Below, one piece after another: positions 52,377 to 61,511 of a stretch of 64,000 nt of DNA. This stretch comes from an uncultured Lachnospiraceae bacterium (GTDB taxonomy: Bacteria; Bacillota; Clostridia; Lachnospirales; Lachnospiraceae). The first letter of the stretch is position 1; every line of letters begins with the position of its first letter. The notes below the pieces were generated by a model. That model saw only the letters and a program-made list of their open reading frames with translations, ran no database searches and was not told where the DNA came from. Both the position numbers and the translations under genes were made by a program. Location of the stretch: assembly GCA_944383545.1 (NCBI GenBank), contig CALWPY010000004.1, positions 174,434-238,433 on the forward strand, read 5' to 3'.

Positions 52377-55300
52377 ATTTACATTCCACTATGTTTCTAT
52401 TTAAACTTAGAGCGTCAGTTTAAATTAAAAAAGGTTGTATCATTTACATTCCACTATGTTTCTATTTAAACTCAACTCCTTTCTTCTATCCATTCTTCAA
52501 TCCATTTTAATTTACATTCCACTATGTTTCTATTTAAACCTCCAACCGCTAAACCTGTTCAGATGAACAAGGACATTTACATTCCACTATGTTTCTATTT
52601 AAACTGTTTGGGTCCGCTAACATTGATATTAAAAAATCATTTACATTCCACTATGTTTCTATTTAAACTGCACAAGAAAATGGTATGTCTGTTTATTTTC
52701 CGAAATTTACATTCCACTATGTTTCTATTTAAACAGCAAACACAGACAAAATATCTAAGAGAAATACAAGATTTACATTCCACTATGTTTCTATTTAAAC
52801 GTACACCTGAGGTGGCTCTTGTCCCTCGGAGTTACAAATTTACATTCCACTATGTTTCTATTTAAACCCATTAAGGGTATCTGTTTTTTTACTAACAGAA
52901 TACATTTACATTCCACTATGTTTCTATTTAAACCATCTATGCTGTCAACCGTTCCAGCTACTTTGTAGTATTTACATTCCACTATGTTTCTATTTAAACT
53001 GTCATGCGCTCAGTTTTTTCGGACGGTTTAAGTTTATTTACATTCCACTATGTTTCTATTTAAACTTGTTAGGAAAAATAACAAAAAAGTTAAATGAATT
53101 AGATTTACATTCCACTATGTTTCTATTTAAACGCAGAGTTTTGGAACATTAAATAATTACAATTAAATATTTACATTCCACTATGTTTCTATTTAAACGA
53201 TAGCACCCACTACACACGTATTACTTTTACAAATACATTTACATTCCACTATGTTTCTATTTAAACTTGAGCAACCGCTTTAAATTTAAATTAAATTTAA
53301 AAATTTACATTCCACTATGTTTCTATTTAAACTATGATGATAATTTAAGATTAAAATATGATATTTAGATTTACATTCCACTATGTTTCTATTTAAACGA
53401 ATAGACGTGTATGTTACTGTCTAAAGCCCTGAGTATTTACATTCCACTATGTTTCTATTTAAACCATTCAAAGACACCTGTGTTTCCTGAATAATCTTTC
53501 ATTTACATTCCACTATGTTTCTATTTAAACTTTTTGCCTTCTTCACCAAAATTTTCTTCAATCTGCATTTACATTCCACTATGTTTCTATTTAAACGACA
53601 GCACGGATAGAAGCGGTTGTTGCGCTTGCTTTATTTACATTCCACTATGTTTCTATTTAAACGCGTTACGGTTACACCATCTACAGCAAACGTAAACAAA
53701 TTTACATTCCACTATGTTTCTATTTAAACGACAAAACCGACGGAGATTATTATAACGGTATTTTTTATTTACATTCCACTATGTTTCTATTTAAACGAAT
53801 TAAACGTAAATTTAGAACAGGAAATCGAAGAAAATTTACATTCCACTATGTTTCTATTTAAACTACATGCAATGGACAGGGAATGAGCCTTTTATATTAT
53901 TTACATTCCACTATGTTTCTATTTAAACAACAAAAATTTTGAAGCATTATTATACTAGAGAAATATTTACATTCCACTATGTTTCTATTTAAACTCTGAA
54001 GTTAAACAACTGAAAAAACTTCGTCTCCAGATTTACATTCCACTATGTTTCTATTTAAACGGAGAAACCGCAAAAATTTTTGATTGTGCACCATCATTTA
54101 CATTCCACTATGTTTCTATTTAAACCTGACAAGCATAAAAGAAGATGTTACGCTTGACATGATTTACATTCCACTATGTTTCTATTTAAACTGTTTGTGC
54201 GGATAGCGTTTAATATTTCAACCGAATATTTACATTCCACTATGTTTCTATTTAAACGTTGGACAGACTGGGTCACAGGTAAAGAAATAACCATATTTAC
54301 ATTCCACTATGTTTCTATTTAAACGCCGTAGAAGGTGTAACCGTAACGCTGTTTATTGTATTTACATTCCACTATGTTTCTATTTAAACCGTTGCAATAG
54401 TCTGTTATATGCTGTTCTGTTCTAATTTACATTCCACTATGTTTCTATTTAAACCGTGTTTTCGTTCCTTGCAATTTCAAGGACTTCATGATTTACATTC
54501 CACTATGTTTCTATTTAAACTATTCCTCCTTGTTTTCCAATTTGTCAGACAATTTTATTTACATTCCACTATGTTTCTATTTAAACGGTCTATTATCTGC
54601 CGTTCGGAGACAAAAGGAATATAATTTACATTCCACTATGTTTCTATTTAAACGACTGCCCGGATAGAAACGGTTGTTGCGTCTGCTTTATTTACATTCC
54701 ACTATGTTTCTATTTAAACAAGGTCTAACAAAAATGACACAAGGGTCTAATGCTTATTTACATTCCACTATGTTTCTATTTAAACATAAGGATTTAGGTT
54801 TTTTAGCGTTGCAGACTATGTATTTACATTCCACTATGTTTCTATTTAAACTGTTGCCGAAAATTACGATATAGACGCTTATAATTATATTTACATTCCA
54901 CTATGTTTCTATTTAAACACGTTAACGTATTAGCTTCTGCTTTTAACATGTCCAATTTACATTCCACTATGTTTCTATTTAAACTATGTCAAGCAAAAGG
55001 TATGAGCAGACGTTCCTAATTTACATTCCACTATGTTTCTATTTAAACCCTTAACAGGGCAACGTTTTGGAAAACTTGTTGTTAATTTACATTCCACTAT
55101 GTTTCTATTTAAACGATGCTTAAATTCCGGGAGAAAACCGCTAGATATAAATTTACATTCCACTATGTTTCTATTTAAACGCGCCCGGATAGATAGTTAG
55201 TTTAACAACTGTCATTATTTACATTCCACTATGTTTCTATTTAAACCTAAGCTGTGGGGCAACAAAAATCCCGTTGCAGTTAATTTACATTCCACTATGT

Positions 55301-55512
55301 TTCTATTTAAACGTTTTTATCGTCCGCAGTATTGCCTTTGTGCATTTCTTATTTACATTCCACTATGTTTCTATTTAAACAAATTCCTCTTTTTCCATAA
55401 TCCTTGTAACTTTTTGATTTACATTCCACTATGTTTCTATTTAAACAATGGTATTGTGCTAGATGTTAATAGTCTTTATCCAATTTACATTCCACTATGT
55501 TTCTATTTAAAC
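52377..55512 (-). CRISPR. Type I-B CRISPR array, 48 repeats and 47 spacers
   Basis: The repeat is 30 bp. On the plus strand it begins ATTTACATTCCACTATG and ends TTCTATTTAAAC. All 48 copies read identical. Spacers are 34-38 bp, mostly 36. On the minus strand the repeat runs GTTTAAATAGAAAC to GGAATGTAAAT, close to the Clostridioides difficile I-B repeat as I recall it. Transcription is therefore probably leftward, with crRNA 5' handle AUGUAAAU. The cas operon and an AT-rich leader lie at the right end, so the newest spacers are at the high coordinates. Spacers are numbered here from the left (1) to the leader end (47). Identical repeats at both ends suggest recent and active use. Confidence 0.97.
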
Positions 55513-55681
55513 CCCTTTATTAAAAATATCTGATTTATTAACATACATCAACCTTTTTTTGTCTACCATCATTATATTGCCTTTAAAATATACTTATTAT
55601 TGCAACTAATATCTTACAATAATATAAAATATCATATTGTCGATTAACCATATATTTTACCTTATTCAGGGTTGACAGAAT
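55513..55681 (-). promoter_or_regulatory. CRISPR leader
   Basis: About 169 very AT-rich bases separate cas2 from the leader-proximal repeat. On the minus strand a TATAAT (55571-55576) lies about 60 bases before the first repeat, and a TTGATGTATGTTAATAAATC stretch follows. This is the expected position for the leader of a leftward array. Confidence 0.75.
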
Positions 55682-55960
55682 TTACAAAAAAAAGCTAATT
55701 TTATCATTTTCTTTTCCCAAAAACTCTTTATCTAACCATTTTTCCTGTCTACTCTTAAATATTATTACAGAATCACATTCCTTATCTACATAAGGTTTTA
55801 ATTCTTGTTTTAGTTTGACTAATTGTACCTTTGTAATTTCACCTTCAAATACAGAATTTTGAATATGAGTCAGATATTTTTTGCATGTCTTGAAAATGTG
55901 AGACCACCTTTTTTGACCATTATTATTTTGGTTAATATCATATACTAATACAACATACAT
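55682..55960 (-). CDS. cas2: CRISPR-associated endonuclease Cas2
   Basis: This 92-aa ferredoxin-fold protein starts MYVVLVYDINQNNNGQKRWS with the conserved Asp of VYDI. The FEGEITKVQLVKLKQEL segment is typical. It bridges Cas1 dimers in spacer acquisition. It is the last gene of the cas operon, 6 bases after cas1, and next to the leader. Confidence 0.96.
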   Translation of the reverse strand: MYVVLVYDINQNNNGQKRWSHIFKTCKKYLTHIQNSVFEGEITKVQLVKLKQELKPYVDKECDSVIIFKSRQEKWLDKEFLGKENDKISFFL

Positions 55961-55966
55961 TTACTC

Positions 55967-56959
55967 CTACCACCACATTTTAAACCCTTCGTATTCTTTT
56001 TCACCTATAAGATGTTTTATTAATTTATATGCCTCCAATCGTATGAGATACTGATAAGAAACTTGTCTACCGAGCTCTTTGTGCATTATCGTCTTTTTTA
56101 AGCGTGATTCCAATTCTTGTACAATTAATCTCGAACTGTTCTTATTTAAATGCAAAAAATTCAACTCCTTTGTAAAACTTTCCTCGGTAATTTGATTTCT
56201 GTTTAAAAGAGAAAAAATTAGTCTGTCTCCAATTAATGGTTTAAATACTTCTGAAATATCAAGACAAAGTGAATATCTTCTAACCCCCGGTTCATGTAGA
56301 TAACTTATTGTCGGATTAAGCTGTGTATGGTATATTTCGCATAGTACCTTTGAATATATCAAAGAATTCACAAAAGAAATCAGAGAATTAATCATGTTAT
56401 CCGGAGGATGCATTACTCTTTTTTCAAAATTTACATTTTGATCTATAATTATATTCCATGCCGAATAGTAGTGTTTTCTTATATTTCCTTCAATGCCCAT
56501 TAATTCCTCTATTGACTGAGTTTCAGGTAGACGTCTTCTCAAAGAATCGATTTCCAACATATAGAACGATACATCTTTTCCTCTTCCATTGTAATATCTA
56601 AGATTTCTGTAAATATTGTCTGCTGCAGCTTCAATAAACTTTCTTGCAATTATAATTCTCATTCCATAATTTGTATAATGTTCTACCTGCTTTACCAAAA
56701 GTTGGCCTGATAATAATTTTTCTTTTGGATAATAACTTCCGGAATAAAAATTATAATAATTAAAAAAATGAATTGGTATACCATACTGAGATACATAATT
56801 AATAAATGATGTATTAAATGTCATTTCTGACATTACATAAATTTCATCTATTCTTTCAATTGGAATGTCTTTCTTTTCTCTATCAAAGGAAATAAATTGA
56901 AGAGTATTATCTTTTCTTTTCAAATCTCCATTGTTATATACATAAAAGCTTTGTCCCAT
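55967..56959 (-). CDS. cas1: CRISPR-associated endonuclease Cas1 (type I-B)
   Basis: This integrase of about 330 aa inserts new spacers. The metal ligands are Glu in ELMGIEGNIRKHYYSAW, His in TISYLHEPGVRRYSLCLDIS and the following Asp/Glu. ATG 56959 is chosen because AGGAGG is 4-5 bases upstream; the longer frame starts within cas4. Start MGQSFYVYNNGDLKRKDNTL fits type I-B Cas1. Confidence 0.96.
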   Translation of the reverse strand: MGQSFYVYNNGDLKRKDNTLQFISFDREKKDIPIERIDEIYVMSEMTFNTSFINYVSQYGIPIHFFNYYNFYSGSYYPKEKLLSGQLLVKQVEHYTNYGMRIIIARKFIEAAADNIYRNLRYYNGRGKDVSFYMLEIDSLRRRLPETQSIEELMGIEGNIRKHYYSAWNIIIDQNVNFEKRVMHPPDNMINSLISFVNSLIYSKVLCEIYHTQLNPTISYLHEPGVRRYSLCLDISEVFKPLIGDRLIFSLLNRNQITEESFTKELNFLHLNKNSSRLIVQELESRLKKTIMHKELGRQVSYQYLIRLEAYKLIKHLIGEKEYEGFKMWW

Positions 56960-56967
56960 TTTTCCTC

Positions 56968-57462
56968 CTATATAAAACACAAATCATGATAAGCACATTT
57001 ACTACAAATTCTCTTTTTCTCAAATACCGGCGGAAGAATTTGATTTTTAATAATTTTAATTTCATTAATTATTTCCTTAAGCCTAACTTCATCCTCATTT
57101 GTTAACTCAACAACAATATTCTTTTTAATTAAAGGATAATCAATCTTTGCTTTTAAACCTGATACATTCTTCTTTTTTAAATAATACAGATAATATTTCA
57201 CCTGCCATATCCCTGCCTCTTCTATCGCCCTGCTCTTTTTAACTTCATGAAGTTCCCTGTGCTCCCTAATAAAATCAATATTAATAACATTTTCAATATT
57301 AATGTGTTTATCGTCCTTTTTATAGCTGTTTTCATCAAGAAGCTTTCCAAGGATAACATTCTCATTTTCTGTTTCCATATTTATTTCATTACAAAAATAC
57401 CATAGTTTTCGTTTACAGACAAAATAATAATAAACCATCACCCCTGTTATTCGTTCTTCCAA
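56968..57462 (-). CDS. cas4: CRISPR-associated exonuclease Cas4
   Basis: This 164-aa RecB-family nuclease has an N-terminal Cys (YFVCKRKLWYF), and a C-terminal Cys cluster KRICSKCAYHDLC, which together hold an iron-sulfur cluster. The nuclease motif is REHRELHEVKKSRAIEE with a later YYLYYLKKKNVSGLKAKIDY. Cas4 trims prespacers and selects the PAM. It lies between cas3 and cas1, 11 bases after the cas3 stop. Confidence 0.95.
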   Translation of the reverse strand: MEERITGVMVYYYFVCKRKLWYFCNEINMETENENVILGKLLDENSYKKDDKHINIENVINIDFIREHRELHEVKKSRAIEEAGIWQVKYYLYYLKKKNVSGLKAKIDYPLIKKNIVVELTNEDEVRLKEIINEIKIIKNQILPPVFEKKRICSKCAYHDLCFI

Positions 57463-57473
57463 TTATACCCTCC

Positions 57474-59849
57474 TTATAAAATCAAAAAATCGTCCTCTGC
57501 TCTATCAAGAAATAATCCTGCACCCCCTCTGGATTCTTCATCAAAATCATATTTTAAATTTGCCCGATGAATATCTGTCGTATTATTAATAACGGCAGAA
57601 TCTATACCTTGTGGATAATTATTTTTATTCCACAGATTAATATCTAATGTAATTGAAGTAATTTTCATTTTTAATATTTTTCGTACACTTTGATGAAGAT
57701 GTGGTGTTTTTAAAAAGTTGCAAATATTATCAATGAGTTCCTGATTTTCATAATAAATCTTATCAGGCATAACGGTAATACTATGAATATTTCTAAAATC
57801 CTCATTGACATCATTCAAACTATATTCAATCATTTCAATCTTGTTAAACTTCTCGATATTTTCTTGTATTTCTTTAAAATAATCCGAATCTCTAATTTCA
57901 TCGATGTTATATACATTATTTATATATGTATTTTTATCATCCTCCGAAAATATTTTTCCCTCATATTCCCTTAAAAACTCGACTGACCGTGAATATATAA
58001 TTTCATCATAGATACCATCAACTTTATCACTGTATTTCTGTGGATTATTATATATAAATACATTAATATTTTTAGTGCTCTTTTTCCCAGCCCTGTTGCA
58101 TCTGCCCATTCTTTGCAAAAGACTATCTGCAGTACACATTTCTGTATATAATATGTCAAAATCTATGTCTAAGCTTGCTTCTACAACCTGGGTTGTAATC
58201 CATATTCCCCTTGCGTATTTATCTTTAGAAAATGCAATAATGTCATTTTCCAAAATATTTCTGTGTTCCCTTATAAACCTTGAATGAAGAGTTCTAACAT
58301 TTTCACATTTGTCCCGGATTTCACAATACAATTTTTGTGCTTTTGAAACCGTATTACATATAACAAGTACTTTTTTATCATGTGACGCATGTATTATATC
58401 TTCAATATTAAACGATTCACCAACTATATGTATTCTATGCCGTCTGCTATTATCTGAATCTGTGAAATTACCATATATATAATCTCTGGTCTCTATTAAT
58501 TTACACTTTTTCATAAAATATTTCAAAACAGGAGGGAATGTTGCGGTAACAATCGCAAACCTTCCACCCATTCTATTTATTACACTTAAACCATATAACA
58601 GTGCTGCAACGATATTGGGACTATACGTTTGTATCTCATCAATAATTATTTTAGAATATTTTAGTGTGGCTGCAAATATCTCTGTACCGAGCGCTTTATA
58701 TACAAATTTAAACAACTGGTCAACAGTACATACAGTTAAAGGATACGAAAGTAGCTTGGCCTGCTCAAATTTGCTATATCCATCTTCCTCACTGTCTGCA
58801 CTTTCCTTAAGATATATACTTATGCTGTCGGAGTGTAATAATGCAGTATTTTTAAATCTATAACGCTCTTTAATTCTCCTATATATGGCATTAGATGAAA
58901 CTTTTAATGGTAATGTATAAAATCCTTTTTCTCCATTCAGCCACAGTAAGGAAGCTTCCGTTTTCCCCGAACCAGTCGGAGCTATAACCACAATATTTCT
59001 ATTATTGTTTTTTAACATAAATTCTTGAACAGGTCTCAAATTTTCATGTATCTCTTTTATAATCGAAGTACATAATTGCTTTTTATTTCTGTCTGTTTCC
59101 GTTTCAGAATCATCATATCCTGCACTTACCGTCCAGTCAAATTTATTAAGTAAGCCTTTTACTATCATATACTCACACCAAATATTTTCCGAAACACTTA
59201 GACGATTAGCCTTCATGCAATTGGAAAACAACAATTTGCCATGGTTTGCTTTTTTAAATGAAATATCTATATTGTTTTTATAATCTTTTATATACTCCAA
59301 ATAAAACTTCTCAAAATACTCGTTAAAATATGCGTCATCATATGTATCTTGCCTATTATGATGAAAATACACTGCCGTTAGAAGAACAGAAAAATCGTCT
59401 CCATCACAGTCTCGATTATTTTTTAAAAATGCCCTCTCATTCATACATAATGCACTAAGAAATCCATGAGGTATCTCTTTTGCATATCTACTTTTTACAG
59501 GTGTCAATTTCGGATTGACTTTAATTTGAAATAAGAGATTTGTTTTCCCAACATCATGTTCTCTGCAAGCAATCAGAACAAGCTTTTTTTCTTTATCTGT
59601 AAAATAATCTCCGTATATAGAAAAAAAGTTTTCTGCACAATTAATAGTTTCACTTATATGTTCTGTTAATGTTTTATGTTCGTTTTTTTGCTCTTTCTTT
59701 AAATCTCTTTCATACCTTTCTAATACTTTAATTTCTTCATTTGATAAATAACCCTTCATGGTATTTGTCCATTCATGTAATTTAAATAACAATTCTTCTC
59801 GTTCTTCGTCTGTCATTTTTTTAGTAGGTGACTTAGCATAATATTCCAT
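57474..59849 (-). CDS. cas3: CRISPR-associated helicase-nuclease Cas3
   Basis: This 791-aa protein has an N-terminal HD nuclease (ACREHDVGKTN at about 95-104, IPHGFLSALC and VYFHHNRQDTY). The SF2 helicase follows: Walker A IAPTGSGKTEAS at about 289-300, DEIQ at about 404, VTATFPP, and QVVEASLDIDFDILYTEM with QRMGRCNRAG. It unwinds and degrades DNA marked by Cascade. DEIQ in place of the commoner DEIH is a small variation. 87 bases separate it from cas5 upstream. Confidence 0.96.
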   Translation of the reverse strand: MEYYAKSPTKKMTDEEREELLFKLHEWTNTMKGYLSNEEIKVLERYERDLKKEQKNEHKTLTEHISETINCAENFFSIYGDYFTDKEKKLVLIACREHDVGKTNLLFQIKVNPKLTPVKSRYAKEIPHGFLSALCMNERAFLKNNRDCDGDDFSVLLTAVYFHHNRQDTYDDAYFNEYFEKFYLEYIKDYKNNIDISFKKANHGKLLFSNCMKANRLSVSENIWCEYMIVKGLLNKFDWTVSAGYDDSETETDRNKKQLCTSIIKEIHENLRPVQEFMLKNNNRNIVVIAPTGSGKTEASLLWLNGEKGFYTLPLKVSSNAIYRRIKERYRFKNTALLHSDSISIYLKESADSEEDGYSKFEQAKLLSYPLTVCTVDQLFKFVYKALGTEIFAATLKYSKIIIDEIQTYSPNIVAALLYGLSVINRMGGRFAIVTATFPPVLKYFMKKCKLIETRDYIYGNFTDSDNSRRHRIHIVGESFNIEDIIHASHDKKVLVICNTVSKAQKLYCEIRDKCENVRTLHSRFIREHRNILENDIIAFSKDKYARGIWITTQVVEASLDIDFDILYTEMCTADSLLQRMGRCNRAGKKSTKNINVFIYNNPQKYSDKVDGIYDEIIYSRSVEFLREYEGKIFSEDDKNTYINNVYNIDEIRDSDYFKEIQENIEKFNKIEMIEYSLNDVNEDFRNIHSITVMPDKIYYENQELIDNICNFLKTPHLHQSVRKILKMKITSITLDINLWNKNNYPQGIDSAVINNTTDIHRANLKYDFDEESRGGAGLFLDRAEDDFLIL

Positions 59850-59935
59850 AATCCTTCCTCACTTGTACCTAAAACATCACTAACATTTGTTACCTTTTAT
59901 AAATATTATCCAATATGTATCTATTTGCACTACAA

Positions 59936-60658
59936 TTAAGCTAATGCAACAATATCACCATAGTCATCAACTACTGCATTTTCCACAGCTTCACCATGTG
60001 GAAAATAATATGCCTTAATCTTTCCCCCATTTACTTTCCAGCGTCTTATTCCCTGTTCTGATATCTCATATTCTTTTGTAAGTGTATATATGGTTGTACT
60101 TATTCTTCCAATTATAGTATCTGAATCAACCGGTATATATATATCATTTTTAGCAACTGCTTCTTCTGCATCATTCAAATTAACTACTTCCACTTTATTA
60201 ATATCAATGACATCTTCATGTCTGCCCAATGCCAGATATTCCGGTGGATATTCTAACGCTTTTAAGACTTTATCGAAATCTTCATCAGAAGGAACAATAT
60301 GTATTATCATACGATTGTTACATATCAGTTCAACGTGGGCAATTCCTTTAAATGCACCATATGATATTCCTCCATCTTGTATGCAGAGATTATGTCTTCC
60401 TGCATCGTATTTTGTTCCGCTTGAAAATGAATATCTGGTATACAGCTCAGACACATTACCTGTATTCTGTCCTTGTATACTTATTTTCATATTATGAAAA
60501 TCTCTGGGCTGATAACCACAAGCCCTATGTATCATTCCAAGAACAGTTGAATACGGTGGCAACGGATAAGATTCTTTAATGATAAAACTACTAGGCTTCC
60601 TATAATTTACTAAATTTTGAAAACACTCTATTCTAATTGCTTTTTTCATAATATGCAT
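59936..60658 (-). CDS. cas5: CRISPR-associated protein Cas5 (Cas5t, type I-B)
   Basis: This RAMP protein of about 240 aa holds the 5' handle of the crRNA in Cascade. MKKAIRIECFQNLVNYRKPS and SYPLPPYSTVLGMIHRACGY are characteristic of the Tneap-type Cas5. Two starts three codons apart (60658 and 60649) are possible. It overlaps the end of cas7, indicating translational coupling. Confidence 0.94.
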   Translation of the reverse strand: MHIMKKAIRIECFQNLVNYRKPSSFIIKESYPLPPYSTVLGMIHRACGYQPRDFHNMKISIQGQNTGNVSELYTRYSFSSGTKYDAGRHNLCIQDGGISYGAFKGIAHVELICNNRMIIHIVPSDEDFDKVLKALEYPPEYLALGRHEDVIDINKVEVVNLNDAEEAVAKNDIYIPVDSDTIIGRISTTIYTLTKEYEISEQGIRRWKVNGGKIKAYYFPHGEAVENAVVDDYGDIVALA

Positions 60659-61511
60659 CTACTTCCTTCTTTAAATGAGTGAAAACCTCAACCACCGTAC
60701 CTGCATTTAACTTCTGTTTAATTTCGCTGTCATTATCAAATACTCCTGTCAATACACCTGCAACAGTATCTCTTTTAAGTTCATCATTGCTATCAATAAT
60801 TTCTTTTAAAGTACCTACTCGCAGATTATTATCATTTACTAAAATACGATTTTCAAAGAAAGGATTCTTCCTTGTATATCTTCCTCCTATAATAAATACA
60901 GGATTTAAATTTTCTCTTCTTCCTTTTATATCTCTATAAAGATATGCTATTACATCAAGTAGAGATTTAATTCTGACTGCTTTTTCTTCATTTGGAATTG
61001 TAATTTCTCCATCTACACCTACTTTGTCAAGGTCAACCGTAATGGTATAAGTATAATAAGAGCGATGTATTTCACTTTGAGCTATTCCATTTTCAAGCTC
61101 CTGTCTTTTAGCCAATCCTGCATTTGTAAGGAACTCCAAATCGCTTTGATATGGTTCCAATGCTATCGCATTGCTAAGCCTTACAACAGCACTTCTTGTT
61201 GTTGCTCCACCCTTCTTATCATCTTCCTTCGAACTTGTTTTCATATAGCCAAACAAATCAATCTCAGGATAATCTTCAATTGTCGATGATGGTGCAAATT
61301 GTACAACTCCACTTTTACCGTCAACAGGTGTTTTATCCCATCCAAGTTGCTGTATTATATTATATCTCATAGCCTGTCTCGATATATATGAATACTGTTT
61401 GTAATTTCCACGGGACATTTTTTTCAAGGTTGAAATATTTCCTACTCCCTCTCCATAATTTGCACTTTCTGCAAGAAAAATCATTGTTAATGTTAATCCA
61501 TTTCTATTCAT
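60633..61511 (-). CDS. cas7: CRISPR-associated protein Cas7 (Cst2/DevR family)
   Basis: This backbone protein of about 292 aa coats the crRNA spacer. It starts MNRNGLTLTMIFLAESANYG with the typical AESANYGEGVGNIS, and has ISRQAMRYNIIQQLG and PVFIIGGRYTRKNPFF. ATG 61511 follows AAAGGAGG and overlaps the cas8 stop by 8 bases. Cst2/DevR assignment is from memory of the family. Confidence 0.95.
   Translation of the reverse strand: MNRNGLTLTMIFLAESANYGEGVGNISTLKKMSRGNYKQYSYISRQAMRYNIIQQLGWDKTPVDGKSGVVQFAPSSTIEDYPEIDLFGYMKTSSKEDDKKGGATTRSAVVRLSNAIALEPYQSDLEFLTNAGLAKRQELENGIAQSEIHRSYYTYTITVDLDKVGVDGEITIPNEEKAVRIKSLLDVIAYLYRDIKGRRENLNPVFIIGGRYTRKNPFFENRILVNDNNLRVGTLKEIIDSNDELKRDTVAGVLTGVFDNDSEIKQKLNAGTVVEVFTHLKKEVDAYYEKSN

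Noticed and set aside
52377-52406. Left end of the array as the leader side
   Set aside because: The repeat orientation resembling C. difficile I-B, the position of cas1-cas2 and the AT-rich segment at the right end all favour the right side. The identical terminal repeat at the left does not settle it.
52524-52865. Frames of 60-113 codons inside the CRISPR array
   Set aside because: They repeat LHSTMFLFK or IYIPLCFYLN, which is the repeat read in frame; not genes.
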